64,000 bases of DNA from Sclerotiophoma versabilis (taxonomy: Eukaryota > Ascomycota > Dothideomycetes > Pleosporales > Didymellaceae): NCBI GenBank assembly GCA_012274445.1, contig JAAROD010000033.1, forward strand, positions 1,054,001 through 1,118,000. Reading direction: 5' to 3'. The position numbers and the translations under genes were made by a program. This document shows positions 9,326 through 19,670 of this stretch, piece by piece (position 1 is the first letter of the stretch; every line of letters starts with the position of its first letter). The notes under the pieces were generated by a model. It made no database searches and had not been told where the DNA came from. It saw only the letters and a program-made list of their open reading frames with translations.

Positions 9326-12268
9326 TTACTTCGGTGTGGTTATGATGCCCTCGTATTCTCGACTTGCTATGTAGTCAAGCGTGCGCTGGAAGTGTTTCCT
9401 TGGGTTTTCGAGGCTCGACGCGTTTTCGTTTGATTGCAAGTTAGAATGAATCAGTTCGATTAGACCATTGAGATACTTGGTTGTGACCTGTACAGTGTTA
9501 GTTAAGCGCATCTTACACCAGTATTGGACAAGCTTACAGCATCGTTCTCTTGGTCGAAGTAGTAGACATAGCGGTTCAGAATCTCAACGAAGAGCTCAAC
9601 CGAGACTGCTGCATCCATGCATGCATCAGCAACACGCAGAGCACGCTGCAAGCACTCTAGTACACGCTTGCCATCGCGATATAGCTGGTCACGTCAGCTG
9701 GGGTCTTATTCACGATACCATGCCTATGACTTACATCCTTAGGATCCTCCTCTCCCAGTTGTCTGATCTCCGTCGCCCACCATAGATGACTGGCGAGGTA
9801 GACCGCACGGCACTGATCCGGCTTCTTGAGTAATTTGCTACCGTGCAGCGCGCATTTTGTGATGAGTGTGTCGTAGTTCTCTTTGCCAAAGTTCCGCGTT
9901 GTATGCAACCCACTAGCGATAACACACACGGCTTGGAACTGTGCTCTCGAATCGCTGATCGCTTCTTCGTAGACTGTGAATGCTTGTGCGAAGTATTCAT
10001 ACGCGACTTCTTCGAAGTTATTCTGATCTGCAACTTGCCCACAGGCAACGAAGAGGCGTAGCGCTAGGTCGGCGGAGCCTGTGACACGGCTGTAGAGGGT
10101 CGAAAGGGCGTTGTGCATGAACTTGTAGAGGGCTGATGATTGTGACTGCCAGTTGTCGTCAAAGTGTTCGCGCTTCTTGTACTGTCGCGCAAGTTTAAGA
10201 GAAGCTGTAATGATGGCCGGTGTAGTGTACTTGACACGCTCGTTACCCTCTGAGAATGCTTTGCGTGCTGACTGAAGAAGCTGCAAGCCTTGTTAGCATC
10301 CCATTTCTTTGAGTCAAGACTCCCGAACCTACCTTGAACTGCGTATCGTTGTCCTTTCCATGTATCAAGTGTACTATTCTCGCGAGCCACCCTTGCTCTT
10401 CTACCGTTTCTTCGGTTTCTTGCGCTCTTCTTTGGATAGGGCCACCTGGGTACCCTTGTGCTTGCTGAATGCCTTCTCGGATGAGGACCTTCAAGATTTC
10501 TAGTACACTCTCAAGGTTCTCGACGGAAGCGATAGGCGTCTTGTTTCGCATCAAGCTCCTCGCAATTTCGCCAGCCACTGCTCGCCGTGTGGGATACGGC
10601 TGGGAGTGGAGAAGAGGAATGTAGTTGGGTAGGGCCAATGCAGTGAAGAGGGAGATGTAGGTCTTGATAGGAGAAAGTAGGAGGTTGAGGATTTGGCTTT
10701 GTGTTGCTTGCGAATGTAGATCGGCGCTGTTTTGATACTCGGTAACTTTTTGATTTGCGAATGTTAGGACTTGGTCGATGTAGTCAAGGCGTTCGGGGTA
10801 AATGTTTCTGGCTCAATTAGTAGATTCCCCGCCGAAGTTTCCATCCGACTTACAAGGCGAGGTTTGCAAGTGATACAAGTAACCCAATGGTATCTTGTAT
10901 AGCTAATCGTTGCATCTTGACGAGTGTCTGCACCTGCTCGTGGAAGATCTCGAAGAGCTTGACATTGCTCGGTATGCCACGTCTCTTTTCAATCGCACCG
11001 TTTGACTCGGCTGTCTCGGTGTCTGCAAGGGATACAGCTGTTGTCGAAGATGCTGTCGAAGTCTCATCTGCACTCGGTTGTGTCTCAGCACCCTCGGCAG
11101 AGTCGCCGTTCTGCTGTGTAGGTGCGGCCTCCGGCTCCGTGCTCTTCTCCTTCGCTATCCGCATTCGCTCAAAAAGCTGTGCTATCGACTCCTCCTCAGT
11201 CTTCTTGCGCTGCTCCGGGCTTTCGGATTCGGCTTCCCGTTGCGCGTACGCTGATAGTCGGTCCATAAGGCCTACAACAATTCCCTTGACGTTTACGTGT
11301 GGGTTCAGTCTCGCGACCGCAGAGAGGAATTGATCGAGGGTGTGCAAGTGGAACTCGTCAGGGAAAACCTGGGTGACAACTGGTTCTTGTTAGCCAAGTT
11401 CCGAACACACACGACATGGGACATGCCTTCCAAGAGGTACTCTTGGGCCAAAACGTCTCGACATTGTACGATTTGCTCGAGCAGAGGGTTGAGTATCTTC
11501 TTGTAGTTCTCCAGATCGACCAGTTGGCTGAGTCTGACCAGGTTGCTGCCCACAAGAAGCTGCAGTTCCTGACGCTCCTTCGTCCTCTGCTCGCGCTCCC
11601 TCGAATGACCCTGGTGCTGCAATCGTACCCACAGCTTGTTCATCTCCACGAAGTTGGTCAGAATAAAGCTTATCGAGTCTTGCAGGTTGCCCTCTGGACC
11701 CTCGCTGTCGCCCGAGGGAAGGTGGTCGCGTGCCTGACCAGCAAGGTAGTAGCGCAGGAACAGTCCACGGATGGGGTGCTGGACTCCGCGACTCATCTCC
11801 ATCATGTCCTTCATGATCTCCTTGACGGGCGCATCTTCAATGGCCATGTAGACGGTGCCGACGGTAATCATAAGGTACAGGCGGGGGATGATGTTGCCCG
11901 CATACTGGACGAGCTCGTACAGGTCGGCAAGATGGTTCACAGGGTGGTTCTCGCGAAGGTAGACGGCAAGATGGCGCAAAGCATCGAAGACGGCCATGTA
12001 GAGCTCGTAGTACTGTTTGGGGCCGAGGCTGCTTGTGCGCAATTCCGAAACGAGCGTCGAGCTGGGCACACAATCAGCGATCCATCTCTCTCTGCAATTG
12101 CGCGCTGGTGGTGCGTGTCCGGGGCTCCGCGTACCTGCATTTGAGCGCATCCATCAGCTTCCCGGGTGTCTCGAGACACCGCCGCATGAGCATCGTCTGC
12201 TGGCGCACCACGGCGAGGGCATCTTCAAGCAGGCGAGCCTGGTCTTCAACGGGGGGCGGCGACGCCAT
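9326..12268 (-). CDS. VPS35: Vps35, retromer cargo-recognition subunit
   Basis: Seven exons: 12268-12135, 12061-11427, 11379-10854, 10807-10333, 10280-9735, 9684-9538 and 9487-9326. They give 874 residues, normal for the family. Vps35 is the alpha-solenoid core of the retromer coat that returns receptors from endosomes to the Golgi. Diagnostic stretches are LGPKQYYELYM near the N-terminus, VFPDEFHLHTLDQFLSAVAR in the middle, QRLAIQDTIGLLVSLANL, and DGKRVLECLQRALRVADACM near the C-terminus. A Ser/Thr/Glu/Ala-rich insert of about 70 residues sits before GIPSNVKLFEIFHEQV and is probably a disordered loop. Intron 2 (11380-11426) starts with GC instead of GT: only the GC donor restores the conserved LLEVVTQVFPDEF junction. 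The other five introns are GT-AG, 46-73 nt. Confidence 0.95.
11380..11426 (-). other. GC-AG intron in VPS35
   Basis: A 47-nt intron, donor GCATGT after GGAAG, branch GGCTAAC, acceptor ACCAG. A GT donor 11 bases further in would also keep the frame but would replace the conserved VVTQ by GMSH. Confidence 0.8.
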
Positions 12269-12746
12269 TGTGTGTCGTAACGGTGGAGAGTCCGGGGTTG
12301 TGGAGAGCGCTGGTCAGCGATCAGGCACCGCCGAGATGGCGGGATGGGAAGGGAAGGCGCTCGCCAAGAGCACCTGCAGGGATGGTAGCTTCCAGCTTAG
12401 CTGCGTCATCATGTCACTGTTGAATACTTCACGAACACAAACACCCGTCAGCTAACTATGTGGGTATTCTCATACTATGTAGTGTTCGTCTATACAGTGT
12501 CTATTCGCAAGGCCCTTTGCGCCGTCGCCGCAGTCTACAACGCCATTCCAATGCGCTCATCGTGTTCACCTCCACGCCGCCTATCCATTACTCATGCATT
12601 ATATGACATATACATCATGTACTCCGTATCGTAAGTAAATACAGCAGTCATGGCGACACATGATATGCCAGCCTTGGCTGAAAGAAGAAAGCCGCGAAAT
12701 CCATGTCATTGCCTCAGGTCGTTTGGTGTTTGTGGAAGCAGTCAAA
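12269..12746. other. Spacer: VPS35 promoter and 3' end of the secreted-protein gene
   Basis: Both flanking genes are on the minus strand. The part next to 12268 should hold the VPS35 promoter, and the part next to 12747 the 3' untranslated region of the small secreted protein gene. I see no gene. Confidence 0.5.
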
Positions 12747-13280
12747 CTACCAAGCAGGCGAGCCAGTCGAGCTCGGAGGGACTGCCTCGAACGACTTAAT
12801 CCTGTAGGACGTGTGCCACAGCCCGTTGTCGTAATACTCAGTAGGTTCAGCGTCATTGGTGACGGTGACAGTGACGAACACAGGCTTTGGCGTCTCGGTT
12901 GTGGTGGAGGCTGTCTGTGTCGTTCTTGTCCAACTTGAAGTGAGTGCCGGCGTTGATAAGGACGACTGAGATGCCGAACTGCTTGTGCTGCTGCTAGTGC
13001 TGGTTACTGCTGGGACAGGAACAGGCTTGACAATAGTTGTTGTAACCTCTGCAGTAACGGTGGGTCCCGGATTGGTGACTTGGACCGTCATTGTTGTCCG
13101 GTCAACTGTTGCGGTTGCGTCCGCAGGTGCCTCGCTGGGCGCTCCGCCATCGACATTGATCACAGAGTAGCTTTTCGCACGAGGAACAACGTCGCGCGAC
13201 TTATTTGTGTCGAGCGGTAAGGCGTTAACCAAGGTTGAGGCGATGGTTGCAAGAACGATGATTCGAGTATTGAAGAACAT
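12747..13280 (-). CDS. Small secreted Ser/Thr-rich protein
   Basis: Single-exon gene for 177 residues. The N-terminus MFFNTRIIVLATIASTLVNA is a convincing signal peptide with likely cleavage after VNA. A Ser/Thr/Val-rich middle (about 50-135), with runs such as TSTSSSTSSSASQSS, is typical of O-glycosylated fungal surface proteins. It ends in an aromatic tail around EYYDNGLWHTSYRIKSFE, which looks like a conserved block. There is no GPI-type hydrophobic C-terminus and there are almost no cysteines, so it is probably secreted or wall-associated rather than a disulfide-rich effector. The ATG at 13280 was chosen because the frame upstream of it has no ATG and reads as leader. Function unknown. 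Confidence 0.75.
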   Translation of the reverse strand: MFFNTRIIVLATIASTLVNALPLDTNKSRDVVPRAKSYSVINVDGGAPSEAPADATATVDRTTMTVQVTNPGPTVTAEVTTTIVKPVPVPAVTSTSSSTSSSASQSSLSTPALTSSWTRTTQTASTTTETPKPVFVTVTVTNDAEPTEYYDNGLWHTSYRIKSFEAVPPSSTGSPAW

Positions 13281-13757
13281 GGTGGAACGCTCAACGGAGT
13301 GAATAGTCGTCTTGGGTCCAAGTGATGAACTTGCGGAATACGAGTCGAAGGCCGTTGATCGTTGACCGATACGAACGTAGAACAGAGTACGAGTACACTG
13401 GAGTAGAGTATAATAGATCCATTTTCGTGGCGGGGAAATTACCAAATGTTTGTTGATGGCTGGGTGGCTGGGAAAGGCTGGTAACGTGCGTTCACTAGCG
13501 TGAACGATGCACGTGGCAGCTGCAGCTCCCCGTGTTTGACAGCTGCAACCTTTACGGCGACATTGACAGACACTGAACCGATGGAATGCATTGTGCGACC
13601 TTTCTTCAGAACACTCAATGCAGTGCTTGTCGCTGGACTGCGTTGCGCATTAATGTTACAAGACAAATCGTCTACATCCCAACCCAGGTGTTTCACGAAG
13701 AGCTCTTGTGCGATATCCAGAGCTTCATTCCAGTTGCGCCTCTCTACTTCGGTACAC
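13281..13757. other. Spacer: secreted-protein promoter and NIC96 3' end
   Basis: Both neighbours are on the minus strand. An open frame continues over 13439-13757 downstream of the NIC96 stop in another frame, without a recognisable product. I see no clear gene. Confidence 0.45.
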
Positions 13758-16700
13758 TCAATAAGCACCAACATCTTGACCTTCCCTTGCCAGTGTCTCA
13801 AATACCCGCGGTGGAAGCTTGTATCGAATGAGACCTGCAAACACCATAAGATCCTTAGCCTTCTGCAGCAACTGATCCGCCAACCTCTTACGCATAGGAT
13901 CATCGAATTGTCCAGATAGCAGATGTTCGCGGTGTCGCGAGCAGCAGCCAATGCACCACAGAAGTACGCTACCAATGTTGCGTGCGATCTCTGGAGGATA
14001 TGAGCTGAAGCTGTTCGCAGACGAGCGGATATCCGATATATTGCCATTGGCAGACAACGGGAGGATGCGAAGGTTCTCAATCATCTGGGCGCACATTAGT
14101 AATGACCTGCGATGGTACAAGAGAAAACTTACGCCAAGTGCTTCCATGTATGAACGAGCCTCGATGATCTTCTTCGCTTCGTTCAACTGGAACAGAATGC
14201 GGATTGTGTCACGGTTGAGCTCTGAAACCTTACGCCACCACAGGTTGTTGCCGTCATAAAGAGCGATGACCTTCCGTGCGAGATCAACCGGATCATCCGT
14301 GCCGAGCATGCTCAAGCTCGTAGATGCTTCGTCGTTCGACTGCTGCTGCTGTCCGTCTGCAGCAAGGAGGCGAGGCTTCAAAGGCTCAAGGCGAAGAGGC
14401 TCCTGTCCAATCTCGACAGAAAGAGCTTCAGACAGAGCACGATTCAGAATGGAGATGACACTGTCATACTCGTTCGCCAGGTGGCAAAGAAGGACGGCGT
14501 CGTTGGTGCGTCCATTGTCATCCGCCATCTTGGCCGCTTCACGAGTGATCGTGTTGATTAAACCATTCTCGCCGCTCAGCCTGAGCAATGACACACGCTC
14601 TTGGATTAGCCCGGGCTTTGTTTGACCATTGGAGTTAACGTCACCCAAGAGTGTCGAAAATTCTCGCGTTTCCAGCACAAGCTCGCGAAGAGCCTCGTGG
14701 CAAAGCTCTGCTTGCTGCTTGCCAGCCTCACCTGGTAGATCTGCGTTCAGGCAAAGCAGGATGAGATATTCCGCTGCTGCATCAGCTCGGGCAGCGCGGA
14801 AATCACCAGTGTAGTACCCGATGACTCGTCCAAAGTTGAGTTGTGGTTGCTGCTTCGTGGTGTAGGTCAAGATCTCATTTCCTGCGGTACTCCAGTCTGA
14901 TACCCTGAGCAGTCCATAGTAGTCCAACGCAATGGCGAAGTGAACCGCTGAGACATAGTTGTACTGGTACAGGTAGTTGATGGCCGGCTCGAACATTCCT
15001 GCGAGTGTGGCCAAGTAGAAATAAACTCCGTATCCACCGGAAGCCTCGCCATCGTCATTCATGAAATGGCGCTGCCCGATATCTCTGATAGTTGACTGCA
15101 GCTCCTCAAGGCCGAAGATTTCGCCAGCGTTCTCTTCAGCTCGATTACTCTCACGAGCCAAGTTGAACTGTAACCACACCCAGTCATCCATAGACTCTCT
15201 GATCGGCTCTAGATTCCGGCGGCTCATCTCACAACGACCAATGATCTTGTAGCAAGCTGTCCGGTACGGGTCGTTCGTTGTAGCGATGCGGGTTCGCTGC
15301 GCATGAACATGGCTGATCTTTTGTTGAAGATCAGGACTGAGCCTACGGTCGGGGTCCGTAGCATAATGCGAGATAGCGGGGTGGAAGTTCCGATCGTTGT
15401 TCTGGAAGAAGGTCTTCTTCTCTCGTACGTAGTCTGCGGCTTCTGCCAAAAGACCGCCTCTAAGCAGGTAGAACACAATGACCCAAGGATACTCTTCTCC
15501 AGAGTCGCCTATCCTTTGGAGAATTTCAAGATCAGCACCAAGCTCCTTGAAAGCTACCTTAGCTCGAACGAAGCCGCGAATCTTATTCAACAACGAAGGA
15601 ACACCTCCGACAAGAGCCTCAGATGGATTCTTTTTGAGAATCTCCTCCACGTGCCCCAAGAACCTCTTCTCGAGATACGTTCGAGATCCATCCAGGATCC
15701 GCTTGCGCATCTTGATGCTCGGGTTTGATGTAGCCGTATCATCCAGGTAGTCGCGGGCGAAGCTTCGCGATCTAGGGTTGGCCGATCCTGGATTGATTGC
15801 TTCTGCCTGTGCCGTTTCTCCAGTGATGGAGATAAGAGCGCCATATGTGCTGATGAAGTGATCTGAGTTGTCGCCAGCTGTGCCGCTCTCCACGTCGGAG
15901 AAAGCATGCAGAACCGAGAACGGGGCCTCGCGCTGCCTTTCCTCGTTCAGGCTCTTCACCTGCTCCATGAACCTTTCCTGCTTGTCGCGAACATGGCGAT
16001 CCTGTGGGCCAGTTTGTCCACCAAAAGCTAACTTCTCGGAAGAGTCCCGCCCGTTGAGAAGACTTTGAGAATGGCCGATGACTGGCGGTCCGCCTGCAGA
16101 TGCACCAAATGTCGATGCGCCGTTCGTGGCAGCACTTCTAGGTCCCATAGAACGGCCCTTGCGCGTGGAGCGCCCAAACGCACCTCGGGCTGTGCTGCCA
16201 AATGTGCTCTGAGAAGCGGCCATCTCCTCACTCTGCCTTCCGAGGCCAAAGTGTTCGTAAATCCTCTGTCGCTGCTTGTCCCACTCAATCTGCACATTGT
16301 CTTCCAGGAACGTATCGAAGTCTCGCTTAGACTGTTCCAAGCCTTCTTGGATGAGTGCAAGGGTCGATTGGGAGTGGAGGTTTGAGATGTAGCTATCGAC
16401 ATCGCTATCGAAAACGTTCTGCGCGGACACGTTCGCGCCGTAGCCTGCTTGGGACGAGAACTGGTTGAGGTCGCGCAGGGTGCTGCCCATCTTCACGCCG
16501 GACGCAGAAAGCAGGTAGTGCCTGCAGCTTGTCAATACACCATTACACCACACGCCGTTCCAGAACTTACGCGGCACGGTCTTGATGTCCATCATGAGCC
16601 TGAGCCGCTGAGGGACCACCAGCGCCGAGGTTGCGGACCTTGCGGGCGATATCTCCAAGGCCCAGCTGTAACGACGGCAACTCATCAAAGTTGGTGAGGC

Positions 16701-17259
16701 CGTTCTCGCCAGCATTGCGCTTACGGCCTCTCTCCAGTAAGTGGTCGAAGTGCGCTGATCGGCTGGTTCCCGTGTTTGTCTGCGCTGAAGGAGCACCTTG
16801 CTGCTGGGGCTGCTGGGGCTGTTGCGTCGAGGTGGCACCGAAAAGGGAGGATGCACCGAGTCCGCTCGTTTGCGGGGGGTTCGAGGTTTGGTTTGCGGAT
16901 GTCGATTGCTGTGTCGCGCCTCCCAGGCCGCCAAATAGGCCGCTTGTTTGCGTCTGGGGTTGCGATGTCGTTGCTCCACCGAAGAGACCTCCTGTAGATG
17001 CTGGGGCGGGAGAGGCAGCTGGCTTTGCTCCCAATGCGCCGCCAAACAAGCTGCCTCCGAACCCTCCACTGCTCGCCGGCTGTGTTGTGCTTGATGCAGC
17101 ACCTGGAGTAGCTCCGCCTAAACCGCCAAACAAGCCGCCCGTCGGTGCAGCAGGTGTGCTTGCGGGCTTGCTGCCGAACAGAGATCCGAATGTGGACGAC
17201 GAGGCTGGAGCCGCACTCGCAGCAGGCTGAGTGCCTCCAATATTGCCGAACAGCGACAT
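13758..17259 (-). CDS. NIC96: Nic96/Nup93 nucleoporin with N-terminal FG repeats
   Basis: Exons 17259-16571, 16521-14133 and 14084-13758 give 1,134 residues. Nic96 is a linker nucleoporin of the inner pore ring; it anchors the Nsp1-Nup49-Nup57 channel complex. The first ~170 residues are an FG domain with several GLFG and FG repeats (GGLFGGLGGAT, SGLFGGLGG, SSLFGAT). Next comes the short helix AHFDHLLERGRKRNAGENG, which fits the Nsp1-complex-binding motif of this family. The long alpha-helical Nic96 domain fills the rest (from about residue 230, HYLLSASGVKMGSTLRDLNQ, to the end). The intron at 14085-14132 is 48 nt and in frame, so reading through it would add 16 residues; splice signals (GTAAGT, TACTAAT, CCCAG) and family continuity favour removal. 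Budding yeast Nic96 lacks such an FG region, so the fusion-like N-terminus is notable. Confidence 0.93.
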
Positions 17260-17637
17260 GTTGACGATGTTGTTGCGCGGTGTTGTCAAAAGTTCGGCGG
17301 TCGCGTTGTTCTGCCGCGAGCAAGCTACAAGAGCGCTTAGCCTGTTTGGACGCTAGTTTCTCTTCAGCATGACGGTGGAAGATGTATTGCTCGAGATTTG
17401 TAAAGGATTTGCTACATGCAATGACAGCAAGGCCGGATGATGAGTGAAAACAGAGGATTGAAAATCAGCACGACAAACGATTGTACAGGCAAATTGCCTG
17501 CAACCAAGTGTCACTCATCGATGACTGCCAAGAGCAAGTAATCGCAACAAACGCTGGACAGTATAAACCATAGAAGCTACGCCTTGGGCAGAAGAGCCAG
17601 ACTAGCAGTACTCATTCTCCAACAACCATCCACAACC
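17260..17637. promoter_or_regulatory. Divergent promoter region, NIC96 / unknown 188-residue gene
   Basis: A 378-bp interval between two start codons facing away from each other. I could not place a clear TATA box. Confidence 0.5.
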
Positions 17638-18204
17638 ATGGCCTATCACCTCCCGGTGTTTCACCAAGCTGTCATGCCACACAGATCCAACATCAAGGAG
17701 TACAGTCAAGACCACCGAGCCTGGGTCCAAGGTGGGGAAAGATTTCGCGGTATCAAGTCTCACAAGGCTTTTATTTGGCCTAAGGATGGCAGAAACGGGT
17801 CGAAGTGGGGTCGCATCAAGGACATCCTCGAAGACAAGGGTCCAGATATCCACATAGCCATCAGCGCTGACAAGATGGACTACATGAAGAACCGACAAAA
17901 CAGATCCCGTTGGTCTGACTGGACCTGTCTCGACAATCGCGATAAAGATCTGTCGATGTCGTCGGTAAAGTATGCCCCCTGGACCCACAACGGTGCGCTT
18001 GGTGGACGCGCTCCAGGACTGAGCTACGACTTCCGCACCCGCAAGTACGGCAAGCACAACAAGTACACCTGGACAGACGTCAAGTGGCAGCCAGAACCCA
18101 ACGGGAAGCATTTATATCCGGAAGCATTTCGGTCGTTCACTGGTGATTGGTACCAGGATAATCACTACGTTCCGTTGGCCAGACACTATGGGTACTGGTG
18201 TTAG
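17638..18204 (+). CDS. Unknown protein, Trp/Tyr/His-rich, 188 aa
   Basis: Single-exon frame from ATG 17638 (context ACAACCATGG, favourable) to TAG. I do not recognise the family. The protein is rich in Trp, Tyr, His, Lys and Asp and has no signal peptide, membrane span or cysteine motif. Its second half has spaced aromatic words such as WTDVKWQPEPNGKHLYPEAF and HYVPLARHYGYWC at the very C-terminus. The good start context, ordered composition and 188 sense codons between two well-defined genes support a real gene. It lies 44 bp before the stop codon of convergent MED27. It is probably a soluble protein of filamentous fungi, which is inference only. Confidence 0.65.
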   Translation: MAYHLPVFHQAVMPHRSNIKEYSQDHRAWVQGGERFRGIKSHKAFIWPKDGRNGSKWGRIKDILEDKGPDIHIAISADKMDYMKNRQNRSRWSDWTCLDNRDKDLSMSSVKYAPWTHNGALGGRAPGLSYDFRTRKYGKHNKYTWTDVKWQPEPNGKHLYPEAFRSFTGDWYQDNHYVPLARHYGYWC

Positions 18205-18248
18205 CGGAAGTTGTCAAGCAACTAAAGCGTACCATAAGAATGTTATCC

Positions 18249-19249
18249 CTATAGGCAGCCTTCATGGAATGCTTCCCAGGCGGTTTCCAAGGTGTCGTTG
18301 GCGCTCATGACTTGTTTACTTCTTCTTGCAGTGGGGATCAGCGCAGCATCGTCAAGCAGTTTCCCACACTTGGCACACGATGTGCCCTTCACAGTCTTAT
18401 ATGCAGCAATCATGTCCTGTATATCTTAGCATTAATCGAGCATAGCATCGAGCCTAGTGTCATTGAGATTGTCTTACCAAGAGAAACGCCAAGTCGTTCG
18501 CATTCGATCGTGAAGCTAGACATCGTGTGATAGACAGGGAGGGCTCCAGAGCTCCTAAGCACTCTGCAGTGAGTTTATATCGTGTGTCAACTTCGCGTTC
18601 GATGTTGACTCTGAATGATAGTCTCGTGGAGTTGGCGATGAATCGCATCTGCTCTTTATGTCAGTACTCAAAGCTAGGGTTTCGGCAAGTTACGTACGGT
18701 TATGATGCGGTTATCGTCATCGACCTCCAGCTTGATACTCGGATGTGCCTCTTGAACCTCCGCTATGATACGCGATATCTTTTCGTGGTCCAGCCTGTCG
18801 CCCTGGTCTTCAACAGCTGCATGTTGCCCGTTGCCTTTGCATGACTCGCGTTCGCAGCGTTCTCTTTCTATCCAGCCATGGGAGGGGACCGACGTCGATG
18901 TCGATAGATCTGGATTCGCTTCGAAACTCTTCCTAGTATGCGCAAGCATCTCTTGCACTTCCGGTGATCTCCATGCGTCGTTCAGAGCTTTTATGCCGTT
19001 CTGGGAGCTAATAACGCCTTGCGAATATAGCTTAAAAGTCGATGGATTCGGTGGTCGGTGGAAGGGTTCAATGATTCTGGGTATCGCAAGGCGCAAATCG
19101 TCAATCTGTATAATTCAGTATCGCAGCGCGACGAGAGTGAGGTGTAAGCAAACCTGGTCTTGTAGCTGCTCGAGCTGTGCAAGCGCTGCCATGCACTGTG
19201 CTTCATCCCAGCCTTCGCCTGGTTGCGCTGCTGAATCCAGGGCGCTCAT
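18249..19249 (-). CDS. MED27: Mediator complex subunit 27
   Basis: Four exons (19249-19154, 19105-18698, 18648-18478, 18416-18249), all joined in phase 0, give 280 residues, which fits fungal Med27. Mediator bridges gene-specific activators and RNA polymerase II in the nucleus; Med27 belongs to the tail/upper-middle part. The N-terminal half is a helical region (MAALAQLEQLQDQIDDLRLA). The C-terminus has the family's zinc-ribbon-like block: CAKCGKLLDDAALIPTARR, then W.AFHEGCL at the end, with the Cys-X2-Cys pair and a final Cys. Individual exons look like orphan open frames, so the gene is easy to miss without splicing. The assignment rests on the C-terminal block and overall size. Confidence 0.82.
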
Positions 19250-19670
19250 ATCTGCAAGAAAACTATCGTAGATACAAGAGATCTTTTCCTATCCAGATCA
19301 CTGACATGTATGCAAAGCCAGACAATTGTGGCCTTGTGAACGCTGAGGTTGTGAAGGTAGAAGGAGTTCAGCGTGCCATGCCTCAATGAACGATGGGGCG
19401 GTCTCGGTACCATCATAGCCTGAGCCCCACTGCGACCCCGGAGCCATCCACGAACGACCACTACATTTGTATGATCTCACGCGCACGCGTCGAAAACGAG
19501 TTCATACGCATACGTCGCACCAGGCTTATGACTTCCGTTCATAAAACCGTAAGGATGTACTGCAAGAGTTTTGGACGACGAAACTTGTTATATTCGATCC
19601 TGATCCTACAGATAAATCCAACAAAACGCTTCAAAATATATGCACATGTACAGTAAACCAGGACAAAGGA
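19250..19670. other. Spacer between MED27 and the lactate dehydrogenase-like gene
   Basis: Contains the MED27 promoter (right of 19249) and the 3' untranslated region of the dehydrogenase. Nothing else is seen. Confidence 0.5.

Noticed and set aside
11416..12144. 242-codon plus-strand frame opposite VPS35
   Set aside because: Mirror of conserved Vps35 codons; the sense protein is unambiguous.
13439..13757. Open frame continuing past the NIC96 stop, ending in SFTLVNARYQPFPATQPST
   Set aside because: It is in a different frame from NIC96, NIC96 already ends as the family does, and no domain is seen. It may be 3' untranslated sequence.
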